Of a stretch of DNA of 64,000 nt, positions 17,374 through 25,946 are shown piece by piece. Numbering within the stretch: the stretch's first letter is position 1; each line of letters starts with the position of its first letter. A program made the position numbers and the translations under genes. This DNA comes from an uncultured Serinicoccus sp. (GTDB lineage: Bacteria; Actinomycetota; Actinomycetes; Actinomycetales; Dermatophilaceae), in NCBI RefSeq assembly GCF_947487915.1, contig NZ_CANKYH010000002.1:186001-250000 (forward strand), written 5' to 3'. The notes under the pieces were generated by a model, which ran no database searches, was not told the origin of the DNA, and saw nothing but the letters and a program-made list of their open reading frames with translations.

Positions 17374-18471
17374 CGAGCGGCTGCCGGTGACGTCGTGGGT
17401 GCTCACCACACCCCAGGGCCGCCCCTGCTCGTCGAGCAGCGCGACCACCCCCGATCCGGAGCGGCGCATCACCTCGATGACCGCGTCGAGCCGGGTCTGC
17501 GGCGGCAGGGGCACCGCCCATCCGGCGGGGAGCCGGACGGCGACGGCGGCGGCGGGCGTGCTCGGCCACGCCTCCCGGGGCACCTGCTGCAGCGCCGGCG
17601 GGTCGACCAGACCGTCCGGGCGGCCCTCGCCGTCGACGACGACCCAGAGCGGGTGCTCGGCCCACGGCACGGTGTGCAGCAGCGCGTCCGCGGCCACGAC
17701 CCCGGGCCGGTGCGCGGTCTCGGCGAGGGTGCGTCGCGAGGCGCGCATCCCCTGCCGGCCGAGCCGGATCGCCTGGCTCGCGCCCTGCCAGAGGAACACG
17801 CCGATGAGGGCCACCCAGGCGACCCGGGTCCAGGGCACCCGGTCGCCGTTCAGCAGCGGCGGCACCAGGAGCACGACCGCCACCAGGACCACGACGAGCC
17901 GGCCGGACCACCCGGCCACCATGGTGCCGAGATGGCGGTTGCCGGTGACGCCCCAGACCAGCGACTCCAGCAGGAACCCGCCGTCCAGGGGCAGCCCCGG
18001 GACGAGGTTGAAGACGGCCACGAAGGAGTTGGCCCAGGTGAAGGCATACGCCAGGAGCAACGGCACCCCCGTGGTGTCGAGCACGCCCATGGCCCACCAG
18101 CCGAGCAGCGCGAGCACCCCGTTGGCCAGCGGCCCGACGACCGCGACCGCCGCGCTCCGCGCGGGGGTGCCGCCGGCGCCGTCGTGGGCGGTGTGACCGC
18201 CCCAGAAGTCCGCGACGATGCGGGAGACCCCGAAGCCGACGCCCTGCGCGACCAGCGCGTGCGCGGCCTCGTGCACGAGCACGGACACCAGCAGCAGCAC
18301 GACGAAGGCGAACGCCACCGCGTAGCTCCAGGCGCCCAGACCGGGCAGCGTGCGCTCCACCGTGGGGCCGAAGAGCGCGATCATGAGCACCGCCACCAGC
18401 ACCCAGCTGCGGCCGAGGTAGATCGGGATGCCGGACAGGGTGCCGACACGCCAGCCGGGTGCTCGCTCCAT
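17371..18471 (-). CDS. site-2 protease family (M50) intramembrane metalloprotease with CBS-like domain
   Basis: A 366-residue intramembrane zinc protease. The HEAAH zinc motif is at residues 67-71 in the third hydrophobic segment, and the second ligand region NLVPGLPLDGG (about 155-165) supplies the Asp. Six or so membrane segments occupy residues 20-235; the C-terminal 120 residues form a cytosolic CBS-type region. This layout matches the Rip3/SpoIVFB-like M50 subfamily with CBS domains. No anti-sigma factor gene is adjacent, so the substrate is unknown. The ATG at 18471 is 6 nt after a TACGCT -10. It is divergent from the RecB-like nuclease with only 23 bp between start codons. Confidence 0.9.
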   Translation of the reverse strand: MERAPGWRVGTLSGIPIYLGRSWVLVAVLMIALFGPTVERTLPGLGAWSYAVAFAFVVLLLVSVLVHEAAHALVAQGVGFGVSRIVADFWGGHTAHDGAGGTPARSAAVAVVGPLANGVLALLGWWAMGVLDTTGVPLLLAYAFTWANSFVAVFNLVPGLPLDGGFLLESLVWGVTGNRHLGTMVAGWSGRLVVVLVAVVLLVPPLLNGDRVPWTRVAWVALIGVFLWQGASQAIRLGRQGMRASRRTLAETAHRPGVVAADALLHTVPWAEHPLWVVVDGEGRPDGLVDPPALQQVPREAWPSTPAAAVAVRLPAGWAVPLPPQTRLDAVIEVMRRSGSGVVALLDEQGRPWGVVSTHDVTGSRS

Positions 18472-18477
18472 CCCCCG

Positions 18478-18487
18478 AGCGTAGAGT
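18478..18487. promoter_or_regulatory. overlapping back-to-back -10 elements (site-2 protease / RecB-like)
   Basis: The 10-bp AGCGTAGAGT encodes two -10 elements: TACGCT reading left (18483-18478), 6 nt before the protease ATG, and TAGAGT reading right (18482-18487), 7 nt before the nuclease ATG. They share the TA at 18482-18483. Both genes appear leaderless, so the entire divergent promoter fits in 23 bp. Confidence 0.6.
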
Positions 18488-18494
18488 GCCGACC

Positions 18495-19319
18495 ATGGAG
18501 GCGGTCACCGAGCACCTTGCCCGGGCCCTGTCCCCCTCGCGCGCCACCGACTTCATGCAGTGCCCGCTGCTCTACCGCTTCCGCGTCGTCGACCGGCTGC
18601 CGGAACCGCCGAGCGCCGCCGCCGCACGCGGCAGCCTGGTGCACGCCGTGCTGGACCGCCTCTTCGACCTGCCGCCCGGGCACCGCACCCTCGAGGCGGC
18701 CACCGACCTGGTGCCCGGCGAGTGGGAGCGGCTGCTGCTCGCCGACCCGGTGCTGGCCGAGCTGGCCGAGGACGCCTGCGGCGGGACGGAGGAGCTGCTG
18801 CGCAGCTGGTTCGCCCTCGAGGACCCCACCCGGCTGCAGCCGGCCGAGCGTGAGCTCTACGTCGAGGCCGACCTCGACGGCCTCGTCATCCGCGGCTACG
18901 TCGACCGGCTGGACGAGGCGCCGGACGGCCGGCTGCGGGTGGTGGACTACAAGACCGGGCGCTCTCCCTCAGAGACCTTCGAGGGCCGGGCGCTGTTCCA
19001 GCTCAAGTTCTACGCGCTGGCGCTGTGGCGCAGCCGCGGCGTCCTGCCGAGCCGGCTCCAGCTCGTCTACCTGCGCGACCGCACGGTCCTGTGGATCGAC
19101 CCCAGCGAGGCGGACCTGCTCGCCACCGAGCGCAAGGTCCGGGCGCTCTGGGCCGCGATCGAGCAGGTGGCGAGGACCGGCGACTGGCGCGCCCGACCCT
19201 CACGGGCCTGCTCCTGGTGCGCGCACCGAGCCGTCTGCCCCGCCTGGGGCGGCACGCCCCCGCCGCTGCCGGCGGGCGCCACGGCGCTGGCGCTGGACCC
19301 GCGGTCAGCCGCGGGGTGA
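18495..19319 (+). CDS. RecB-family PD-(D/E)XK exonuclease with Fe-S cysteines
   Basis: A 274-residue single-domain nuclease of the Cas4/AddB-like PD-(D/E)XK family. Catalytic residues appear as E124 region, D138 (GYVDRLD) and DYKTGR (151-156). Four cysteines, C23 and C239, C242 and C248, fit the [4Fe-4S] cluster of AddB/Cas4-type nucleases. The ATG at 18495 follows a TAGAGT -10 by 7 nt. It converges on the PAC2 gene with a 15-bp overlap at the 3' ends. A role in DNA end processing or repair is inferred from the family; there is no CRISPR context. Confidence 0.9.
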   Translation: MEAVTEHLARALSPSRATDFMQCPLLYRFRVVDRLPEPPSAAAARGSLVHAVLDRLFDLPPGHRTLEAATDLVPGEWERLLLADPVLAELAEDACGGTEELLRSWFALEDPTRLQPAERELYVEADLDGLVIRGYVDRLDEAPDGRLRVVDYKTGRSPSETFEGRALFQLKFYALALWRSRGVLPSRLQLVYLRDRTVLWIDPSEADLLATERKVRALWAAIEQVARTGDWRARPSRACSWCAHRAVCPAWGGTPPPLPAGATALALDPRSAAG

Positions 19320-20162
19320 GCCGTCGTCGCGTCGCCGCAGGTAGCGCTCGAACTCCTTGGCGATCGCGTCGCCGGACGCCTCCGGCAGCTCGGCGGTGTC
19401 CTGGGCCTCCTCCAGCTGGCGCACGTAGTCGGCCACCTCGTCGTCGGTCGAGGCCAGGTCGTCCACCCCGCGCTCCCAGGCCCGGGCGGCCTCGGCGAGC
19501 GCGGTGTCGTCGATGACGCAGTCGAGCAGCTCCTCGAGCTGGCCCAGCAGCGCCAGGGAGGCCTTGGGTGAGGGTGGGCCACCGGCGTAGTGCGGCACCG
19601 CCGCCCAGCAGGACAGCGCCGGCAGGTCCTGCTGCCGCCCCTCGTCCACCAGGACGCCCACGATGCCCGTCGGGCCCTCGTAGGTGCTGCGCTCGATCTC
19701 CTCGCTGCCCTCGAGCAGCTCGTCGTCCTCGGAGCTGATGCTCACCGGTATGGGCCGGGTGTGGGGCACGTCCGCGAGCAGCCCGCCCAGGACGACGAGC
19801 AGCTGGACGTCCCGGGCCAGGAGGTAGTCGAGCAGGTCCCCGGCGAAGGTGCGCCACCGCACGGACGGCTCGATGCCCAGGACCAGCAGGACGTCTCGCC
19901 CCAGCGGGGTGTTGCGGGCCAGCAGGACCCGGGTGGTCGGCCAGCGGATCATCCGCCGCCCGTCGACGCTGAGGACCTGGGGCCGGTTGACCTGGAAGTC
20001 GTAGTAGTCCTCCGGGTCGACGGCGGCCACCACCTCGGCGTCCCACACCTGCGCCAGGTGCTCCACCACGCTCGAGGCGCTCTCGCCGGCGTCGTTCCAG
20101 CCCTCGAAGGCGGCGATGACGATCGGGTCACGCAGCTCACCGGTGTCCTGCAGCTCGATCAC
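19305..20162 (-). CDS. PAC2 family protein (proteasome assembly chaperone 2-like)
   Basis: A 285-residue member of the PAC2/DUF75 family, related in fold to eukaryotic and archaeal proteasome assembly chaperones. The N-terminus reads ELQDTGELRDPIVIAAFEGWNDAGESAS and the middle carries GGLLADVPHTRP, both family hallmarks. I chose the GTG at 20162 because AGAGGG lies 8 nt upstream; an ATG at 20189 would add nine residues but lies in a short local duplication (CTCGCTCGGAAGC occurs twice). Common in actinobacteria whether or not they have a proteasome, so it is not evidence for one here. Function unknown. Confidence 0.87.
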   Translation of the reverse strand: MIELQDTGELRDPIVIAAFEGWNDAGESASSVVEHLAQVWDAEVVAAVDPEDYYDFQVNRPQVLSVDGRRMIRWPTTRVLLARNTPLGRDVLLVLGIEPSVRWRTFAGDLLDYLLARDVQLLVVLGGLLADVPHTRPIPVSISSEDDELLEGSEEIERSTYEGPTGIVGVLVDEGRQQDLPALSCWAAVPHYAGGPPSPKASLALLGQLEELLDCVIDDTALAEAARAWERGVDDLASTDDEVADYVRQLEEAQDTAELPEASGDAIAKEFERYLRRRDDGSPRG

Positions 20163-20219
20163 GGGCCTCACCCTCTCGCTCGGAAGCATCGCGCCCTCGC
20201 TCGGAAGCGCCGTTGGTCC

Positions 20220-20243
20220 ACCCTAGACCGCCTCGACTAGCGT
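20220..20243. promoter_or_regulatory. divergent promoters, PAC2 / HAD phosphatase
   Basis: TAGGGT reads left at 20225-20220 toward the PAC2 gene, giving a leader of roughly 50 nt to the GTG. TAGCGT reads right at 20238-20243 and is followed after 7 nt by the GTG at 20251, so the HAD gene is probably leaderless. Confidence 0.5.
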
Positions 20244-20250
20244 GGTGCGG

Positions 20251-20991
20251 GTGACGCGCCACCCCGCCCGCCCGAGCCGACCCGAGGACCTGCCCGCCGC
20301 CGTGCTGTGGGACATGGACGGCACCATCGTCGACACCGAGCCCTCGTGGATCGCCGAGGAGTACGTCCTGGTCGAGGAGGCTGGCGGCACGTGGACCGAC
20401 GCCGACGCCCACGACCTCGTCGGCCAGGACCTGCTCACCTCGGCGGGCATCATCCTCGAGCGGACGCCGGTCCGCGGTGAGCCCGAGCAGGTGGTGCGCC
20501 GCCTGCTCGACGGCGTCGTGGAGCGCACCCGCGCCCACGTGCCCTGGCGGCCCGGGGCGCGGGAGCTGCTGGCGTCCCTGCGGGAGCGGGGCGTGCCGTG
20601 CGCCCTGGTCACCATGTCCTGGACCGAGCTGGCGGACGTGCTGGTGGAGCAGCTGCCGGCCGGGACCTTCGACGCCGTGGTCACCGGGGACCAGGTGAGC
20701 CGGGGCAAGCCGCACCCGGAGGCCTACCTCGAGGCGCTGGCCCGCCTGGGCGTGGCCCCGGAGCGGGCGCTCGCGGTCGAGGACTCCCCGACCGGCGCCA
20801 CGGCGTCGACGGCCGCGGGCGTGCCCACCCTCGTGGTGCCGCACACCGTCGCCGTGCCGCCCCTGCCGGGAGCCGTGCAGCTGCCGAGCCTGGAGGGCCT
20901 CAGCCCGGCCGACCTGGGCAGACTGGCGCGCTCGCTGCGCTCAGAGCTGCACCCCGAGCAGCGCGTCGACCGCCTCCACGACCAGGCCTGA
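20251..20991 (+). CDS. HAD-superfamily (IA) hydrolase
   Basis: A 246-residue phosphatase of the beta-phosphoglucomutase/CbbY-like class. The nucleophile motif DMDGT is at residues 21-25, the alpha-helical cap follows (about 30-95), motif II is the serine/threonine of ALVTMS, motif III is the Lys of SRGKPHPE and motif IV is the EDSPTG acidic pair. The start is the GTG at 20251, set by a TAGCGT -10 7 nt before it; an earlier in-frame GTG overlaps the -10. The 3' end overlaps convergent mshC by 51 bp. The substrate cannot be inferred. Confidence 0.9.
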   Translation: MTRHPARPSRPEDLPAAVLWDMDGTIVDTEPSWIAEEYVLVEEAGGTWTDADAHDLVGQDLLTSAGIILERTPVRGEPEQVVRRLLDGVVERTRAHVPWRPGARELLASLRERGVPCALVTMSWTELADVLVEQLPAGTFDAVVTGDQVSRGKPHPEAYLEALARLGVAPERALAVEDSPTGATASTAAGVPTLVVPHTVAVPPLPGAVQLPSLEGLSPADLGRLARSLRSELHPEQRVDRLHDQA

Positions 20992-22218
20992 GACAGGCTC
21001 GCCCGCGACCACGGTCGTGGCCCAGTCGTCCACGGCGTCCAGGGCTCCCGGCGTGTCGAGGTCGTCGGCCAGCCGCTCACGCAGGCGGCGCACGGTCGTG
21101 ACCCCGAGCTCGGTGACCGACTCGTGGGCGGCCATGTCGCCGGCCCGACGCCACAGGTCGAGGCGCTCGCTCGCCTCCCGGAGGATCTGGTCGGTCCACC
21201 CCCACTCCGTCCGGTAGTGCTGCCCGAGCAGCGCCAGCCGGATCGCCATCGGGTCGACCCCGGCGGTGCGCAGCGCGGAGACCAGGACGAGGTTGCCCCG
21301 GCTCTTGCTCATCTTCTCCCCGTCCAGCCCGACCATGGCCTGGTGCACGTAGGCGCGGGCGAAGCAGTCGTCGCCGCACAGGGCGGCCGCCTGGACCGCG
21401 CTCATCTCGTGGTGCGGGAAGACGAGGTCGGTGCCGCCGCCCTGGACGTCGAAGCCCGGGCCGAGGTAGCGCTGGGCGATGGTGGAGCACTCGATGTGCC
21501 AGCCCGGGCGGCCCCGCCCGAGCGAGCCTCCGTCCCAGTGCGGCTCGCCCTGCCGGCCCGCACGCCACAGCAGCGGGTCGAGCGGGTCGCGCTTGCCGAC
21601 CCGGTCCGGGTCACCCCCACGGTCGGCGAAGACCTCCATCATCTCCTCGCGGGACCATCCGGACACGGCACCGAAGCTGGGCTGGGTGGAGAGGTCGAGG
21701 TAGACGTCGGCCCCGCCGGCCCCCTCGGCCAGCGCCTGGTCCTGCGACACGGGCACCTGGTAGGCGGTGCCGTCGCCGAGCAGCTGCTCGACGGCGCGCA
21801 CGTCGTCCGGGATCCCCTCGACGGCCCCGACGTAGTGGTCCGGGGGCAGCACCCGCAGCGCCTCCATGTCGGCGAAGAAGAGGTCGATCTCGCGACGCGC
21901 CAGCTCCTGCCACTCGACCCCGTCGCGCTCGGCCCGCTCCAGCAGCGGCTCGTCGACGTCGGTGACGTTCTGGACGTAGGTGACCTCCAGCCCGGCGTCC
22001 CGCCAGGCACGCTGCAGGACGTCGAAGGTCACGTAGGTCGCGGCATGCCCGAGGTGGGTGGCGTCGTAGGGCGTGATGCCGCACACGTAGAGCCGCGCCC
22101 GCCCCTCGGAGCCGGCGACCTCGACGCGGCGGTCGCCCGCGGTGTCGTGCACGCGCACGGGGGTCCCGTCGTGCTCGATCGGCAGCCGGGGCAGGGCGGT
22201 GGGCGACCAGGTCTTCAC
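20941..22218 (-). CDS. mshC: cysteine--1-D-myo-inosityl 2-amino-2-deoxy-alpha-D-glucopyranoside ligase MshC
   Basis: Joins cysteine to GlcN-Ins in mycothiol synthesis, the actinobacterial low-molecular-weight thiol pathway. The 425-residue protein is a cysteinyl-tRNA-synthetase paralogue: [16 protein letters not shown] (zinc ligand C46, HIGH-like HLGH at 55-58), the zinc-site segment [30 protein letters not shown], and KMSKS in the C-terminal third. It lacks the tRNA-binding C-terminal domain of CysRS. The GTG at 22218 lies 7 nt after a TAGGCT -10 (22226-22231). Its 3' end overlaps the convergent HAD gene by 51 bp. This gene is a strong marker for Actinomycetota. Confidence 0.96.
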   Translation of the reverse strand: MKTWSPTALPRLPIEHDGTPVRVHDTAGDRRVEVAGSEGRARLYVCGITPYDATHLGHAATYVTFDVLQRAWRDAGLEVTYVQNVTDVDEPLLERAERDGVEWQELARREIDLFFADMEALRVLPPDHYVGAVEGIPDDVRAVEQLLGDGTAYQVPVSQDQALAEGAGGADVYLDLSTQPSFGAVSGWSREEMMEVFADRGGDPDRVGKRDPLDPLLWRAGRQGEPHWDGGSLGRGRPGWHIECSTIAQRYLGPGFDVQGGGTDLVFPHHEMSAVQAAALCGDDCFARAYVHQAMVGLDGEKMSKSRGNLVLVSALRTAGVDPMAIRLALLGQHYRTEWGWTDQILREASERLDLWRRAGDMAAHESVTELGVTTVRRLRERLADDLDTPGALDAVDDWATTVVAGEPVSGLVVEAVDALLGVQL

Positions 22219-22225
22219 CTGCGGG

Positions 22226-22231
22226 AGCCTA
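22226..22231 (-). promoter_or_regulatory. -10 element for leaderless mshC
   Basis: TAGGCT on the minus strand, 7 nt before the mshC GTG, in the 61-bp gap after the SCO1664-like gene. Confidence 0.5.
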
Positions 22232-22279
22232 ACCGTCCGCGCCGACGTCGCAGCCACCGGCCGGGTCGTGCGCCCCGGC

Positions 22280-23104
22280 CTACCAGAGGGGCCAGGGAAG
22301 CGGGTAGCGGTCCGTGGGTGCCGCGGGGAAGGTGGCTTCGTCGCGCACCCGGCGGACCCGGGCCGCCAGCGCCTCCCGCTCGACGTCGGACAGCAGGGCG
22401 GTGAGCTGGGTGGCGAGGCTCCCGTCCGCGTCGGCCAGGGCGTGCGCGAGCGCCTCCAGCCGCGCGAGGTCCGTCGACGGGAGCGGTTCGTCGGCGAAGC
22501 CCCAGAGGACGGTGCGCAGCTTGTCCTCCTCGTGCAGGCTGACCCCGTGGTCGAAGCCGCGCAGCCGGCCCTGGGTGTCGCGGGTCAGGTGGGCGGCCTT
22601 GCGGTCGGCGTTGTTGAGCACGAGGTCCAGCACCGTCATCGACCGCAGGCCCGGGTCGTCGGCGTGCGCGACGACGAGGGCTCGACCGTGCTCGTCCTCG
22701 GCCTGGACGACCGGGCACCATCCGTCCGGCAGGTCCTCGGGGACGACCACGTCGACCAGCCCGGCCGCCGGGTCGGCCAGCCGCTGCGGATCCTGCTCGA
22801 CCCACCACTGGACCGAGCCCGGGCCGAGCGGGCCGTCGCGCAGCACGGTCGGCGGGACGAGGTCGAAGCCCGCGGCCCGGGAGATGAGGTAGGCCGCCAC
22901 CTCGCGCTGCCCCAGGGACGCGGGCGGGAAGTCGTGCAACGGTCGCTCCCCCTTGACCGGCTTGTAGACGGCGCGGTGGCCGCTGGGCTCCCCCTGGGCG
23001 TCGGTGAGGTCGACCAGCAGGGTCAGGTTCGACGCCTGGGTGAGCACCCCGACCGGCTCGACGGTCGAGGTATGCAGCAGCTCCAGGGCCGCATCGTCGT
23101 CCAC
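22280..23104 (-). CDS. SCO1664-family protein (phosphatidylinositol-kinase-like fold)
   Basis: A 274-residue protein of the SCO1664/MSMEG_4191-like family linked to PI3/PI4-kinase-type folds. Kinase-like hallmarks are a Lys in the RAVYKPVKGE strand (near 60), VLDLVLNNADRKAAHLTRD (a catalytic-loop-like N-x-DR) and GFDHGVSLHEEDKLR (a DFG-like Asp). The GTG at 23104 sits one base after the DUF3090 stop (TGACGTG), so it is coupled to it. The order histidine phosphatase, DUF3090, this protein, mshC is conserved in actinobacteria. Substrate unknown; a link to inositol-derived mycothiol metabolism is only suggested by neighbourhood. Confidence 0.88.
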   Translation of the reverse strand: MDDDAALELLHTSTVEPVGVLTQASNLTLLVDLTDAQGEPSGHRAVYKPVKGERPLHDFPPASLGQREVAAYLISRAAGFDLVPPTVLRDGPLGPGSVQWWVEQDPQRLADPAAGLVDVVVPEDLPDGWCPVVQAEDEHGRALVVAHADDPGLRSMTVLDLVLNNADRKAAHLTRDTQGRLRGFDHGVSLHEEDKLRTVLWGFADEPLPSTDLARLEALAHALADADGSLATQLTALLSDVEREALAARVRRVRDEATFPAAPTDRYPLPWPLW

Positions 23105-23105
23105 G

Positions 23106-23666
23106 TCAGCGGCGGTAGCCGTTGGCGCGGGGGCAGATGTGTCCGGTGGGGTCCAAGGGCTGCCCGCAGAAGGGGCAGGACGGTCGGCCCCCCTCGATGG
23201 AGGCCGTGCAGCGCATCGAGAAGGCCCGGGCACGGCCGGGCTCGAGCACGACCTTGATGGACTGGGGCGGCAGACCCGCCCAGGGCACGTCCGGGCCCTC
23301 GTCGTCAGCCTCCAGCTCGGCGACGTCCTCGGCGCCGGGCCGGTCGTAGGCCTCGAGGACCACTCGCCGCCGGCCGGCCTCCCAGGCGACCGAGAGCCTT
23401 TGGACGCGGAAGTCGTCCTCGATGGGGGTGTCCAGGGGGGCGTTGTCGACGAAGGCACGCCCGGCCTCCTCGGTGCCCTCCGGGCCGGCGACGTCGTCCA
23501 GCATCTCCGCCAGCGACTCCCCCAGCAGCCGGACCTGCTCCTTCTCCAGGGAGACGGTCATGACCCGCTGGGAGTCGCTGGCCTGCAGGAAGAAGGTGCG
23601 CCCTCCGGGCGGTCCGACGCTGCCGGCGACGCAGCGCTCAGGCGGGTCGAAGACGTGCTCAGCCAT
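23106..23666 (-). CDS. DUF3090 family protein (SCO1663-like)
   Basis: A 186-residue conserved actinobacterial protein. It begins with VFDPPERCVAG and FFLQASDS, family hallmarks, and ends with a zinc-ribbon-like set CPFC and CPRANGYRR (Cys at about 163, 166, 177, plus a His). The start at 23666 is 7 nt after a TAGGCT -10 (23674-23679) that overlaps the stop of the upstream phosphatase gene. It is tightly linked to the SCO1664-like kinase-fold protein. The molecular function is not known; the zinc site suggests a structural or protein-binding role. Confidence 0.9.
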   Translation of the reverse strand: MAEHVFDPPERCVAGSVGPPGGRTFFLQASDSQRVMTVSLEKEQVRLLGESLAEMLDDVAGPEGTEEAGRAFVDNAPLDTPIEDDFRVQRLSVAWEAGRRRVVLEAYDRPGAEDVAELEADDEGPDVPWAGLPPQSIKVVLEPGRARAFSMRCTASIEGGRPSCPFCGQPLDPTGHICPRANGYRR

Positions 23667-23671
23667 GAGGG

Positions 23672-24409
23672 TCAGCCTACGTCCTCGCTCCCGGCGCCCC
23701 CACCCACCTCGGCGTCGCCGGTCGCGCCGACCGTGGCGAGGCGCGCCACCAGACCGGACAGGTCCACCGGGTCGCTGCCGGTGTCGTTGGTGCGCAGCAC
23801 GAACGGCCGGCCCGGCGTGCGGTGCACGAGGCTCAGCGAGGCCGGGTCGACGACGATGCGTTGGAAGTCGTCCAGCGCGGTCGCGAGCGCGTCGGCGAGG
23901 ATCGACTTGATGACGTCGCCGTGGCTCACCGCCACCCAGACGGCGCCGGGGCCGTGGTCGGCCTCGACCCGGGCGTCCCACTCGGTGACGGCCTCGACGG
24001 CCCGGGCCGCCATCTGCGCCATCGACTCGTGGGCGAACGCCTCGTCCGCGGGGAAGGTCACGGCGGAGGGCTGGTCCTGCACCTGCCGCCACAGCGGCTC
24101 CTCGGCCAGCTCCTTGAGCGGTCGGCCAGTCCACGCGCCGTACCTCGCCTCGCCCAGCCGCTCCTCGGTATGCCGCTGCACCGGCCGGTCCGCCGGCTGC
24201 GCGGCCAGCACCGCCGCGGCCGTCTCCTGGCACCGCTGCAGGGGGCTGGCGACGACCGCCGCCAGCGGGGTGGCGGCCAGCCGTGAACCGGCGTCCCGGG
24301 CCTGGTCGGCTCCGGTCTCGTCCAGCCCGAGGCCCGGCGTCCAGCCGGCGAGGATGCCGTCGGCGTTGGCCTGGGTGCGGCCGTGCCGGAGCAGGATGCA
24401 GATGGCCAT
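23672..24409 (-). CDS. histidine phosphatase family protein (MSMEG_4193-like phosphomutase)
   Basis: A 245-residue member of the phosphoglycerate mutase-like superfamily. The catalytic LRHGRT is at residues 7-12, the second Arg lies in SPLQRCQET (about 55-63), the acid in ERLGEARYG and the second His in AVSHGDVIK. It matches the actinobacterial family placed beside mshC. The ATG at 24409 overlaps the stop of the LLM oxidoreductase gene by one base (TGATG). The C-terminus is a Gly/Ala/Ser-rich tail. The substrate is unknown; the conserved pairing with a kinase-like gene suggests opposing activities, which is inference. Confidence 0.9.
   Translation of the reverse strand: MAICILLRHGRTQANADGILAGWTPGLGLDETGADQARDAGSRLAATPLAAVVASPLQRCQETAAAVLAAQPADRPVQRHTEERLGEARYGAWTGRPLKELAEEPLWRQVQDQPSAVTFPADEAFAHESMAQMAARAVEAVTEWDARVEADHGPGAVWVAVSHGDVIKSILADALATALDDFQRIVVDPASLSLVHRTPGRPFVLRTNDTGSDPVDLSGLVARLATVGATGDAEVGGGAGSEDVG
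23674..23679 (-). promoter_or_regulatory. -10 element for DUF3090-SCO1664-like pair
   Basis: TAGGCT on the minus strand; its last base is the first base of the TGA stop of the histidine phosphatase gene. The DUF3090 ATG follows after 7 nt. Confidence 0.5.
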
Positions 24410-25458
24410 CAGAGCTCGGCCTCCAGCCGCGCATGGGCCTCGACGGCGGCCTCGAGGGCGTCCATCCGGGCCCGGAGGTCGGCGCCCCAGGGCGCGACGG
24501 TCAGCGTCGTGATCCCGGCGCGCTGGTAGCGGCGCATGCGCTCGGTGATCCGGTCGACGTCCCCGAGCAGGCTGGTGTCGTCCACGAACTGGGCCGGCAG
24601 CGCCCGGGCTGCCTCGCCGTAGCGTCGCGCGAGGTAGAGCTCCTGCACCCGGTCGGCCTCGGCCTCGTAGCCCATGCGGCTGGCGAGCTGGTGGTAGAAG
24701 TTCTGCTCCCGGCTGCCCATCCCCCCGACGTAGAGCGCCGGGTAGGGGCTGACGGTCCGGGCGCAGGCCTCGAGGTCGTCGCCGACGGCCAGCGCGACCG
24801 TGGCGTCGGTCTGGAAGGGGTGCTCGGGCGGGGTGTCGCGCCGGTCGAGGCCGGCCTGCAGCTGGGCCCGCTGCTCGGGGAAGAAGTCCGGGGCGACGAA
24901 CACGCCGAGCCATCCGTCGGCGATCTCGCCCGCCAGCTCGAGGTTCTTGGGTCCGACCGCGGCGAGGTAGATCGGGATGCTCGGACGGTGCAGGTGCGTC
25001 AGCCGCAGCGCCTTGCCCGGGCCGTCGGGCAGCGGAAGGGTGAAGAACTCCCCCTCATGGGTCACCGTCCGGTGCGCGAGCGCGGTCCGGACGACCTCGA
25101 CATACTCCCTGGTCCGGGCGAGCGGCTTGGCGAAGCGGACGCCGTGCCAGCCTTCCGACACCTGTGGTCCGCTCACCCCCAGGCCGAGGCGGAAGCGGCC
25201 TCCGGACAGGCTGTCCAGGCTCACCGCCGCCATGGCGGTGGCCGCGGGAGTGCGGGCGGGGATCTGCATGACCCCGGCGCCCAGCCCGATCCGGGAGGTG
25301 CGGGCGGCCAGGAAGGACAGGATGCTCACGGCGTCCGGTCCGTAGACCTCCGCCACCCAGGCGACGTCCACCCCGAGCTCGTCGGCCCGCTGCACCAGCG
25401 CGAGGTGGTCCTCGTCGCGACCCTGCCCCCAGAACCCGCAGCTCAGCCCGAGACGCAC
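24409..25458 (-). CDS. LLM class F420-dependent oxidoreductase
   Basis: A 349-residue TIM-barrel protein of the bacterial luciferase-like superfamily. The start MRLGLSCGFWG, the AEVYGPDAVSILSFLAARTSRIGLGAGVMQ strand, GRFRLGLGVSGPQV and the AVGPKNLELAGEIADGWLG segment are typical of actinobacterial F420-dependent members. It would use reduced F420 for hydride transfer to an unknown substrate. It lies 3 bp from the acidic-protein gene and overlaps the phosphatase gene by one base, forming one unit. FMN-dependent monooxygenase activity cannot be excluded from sequence alone. Confidence 0.88.
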   Translation of the reverse strand: MRLGLSCGFWGQGRDEDHLALVQRADELGVDVAWVAEVYGPDAVSILSFLAARTSRIGLGAGVMQIPARTPAATAMAAVSLDSLSGGRFRLGLGVSGPQVSEGWHGVRFAKPLARTREYVEVVRTALAHRTVTHEGEFFTLPLPDGPGKALRLTHLHRPSIPIYLAAVGPKNLELAGEIADGWLGVFVAPDFFPEQRAQLQAGLDRRDTPPEHPFQTDATVALAVGDDLEACARTVSPYPALYVGGMGSREQNFYHQLASRMGYEAEADRVQELYLARRYGEAARALPAQFVDDTSLLGDVDRITERMRRYQRAGITTLTVAPWGADLRARMDALEAAVEAHARLEAEL

Positions 25459-25461
25459 CCG

Positions 25462-25866
<405 letters not shown>

Positions 25867-25872
25867 GGGGTG

Positions 25873-25938
25873 ACGGTAGCGCGAAATCACTGCTGACGGG
25901 CGGGTATGCCGTCCGCCCCGGCCCGGGGTGCCTATGCT
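25873..25938. promoter_or_regulatory. divergent leaderless promoters, acidic protein / DUF5703
   Basis: TACCGT reads left at 25878-25873, 6 nt before the ATG at 25866; TATGCT reads right at 25933-25938, 8 nt before the ATG at 25947. A GGTATGCC octamer lies between them at 25903-25910. Confidence 0.5.
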
Positions 25939-25946
25939 GGGTCGCG

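Noticed and set aside
17371..18471. Site-2 protease as part of a sigma/anti-sigma stress module
   Set aside because: No sigma factor, anti-sigma factor or site-1 protease gene lies in the neighbourhood.
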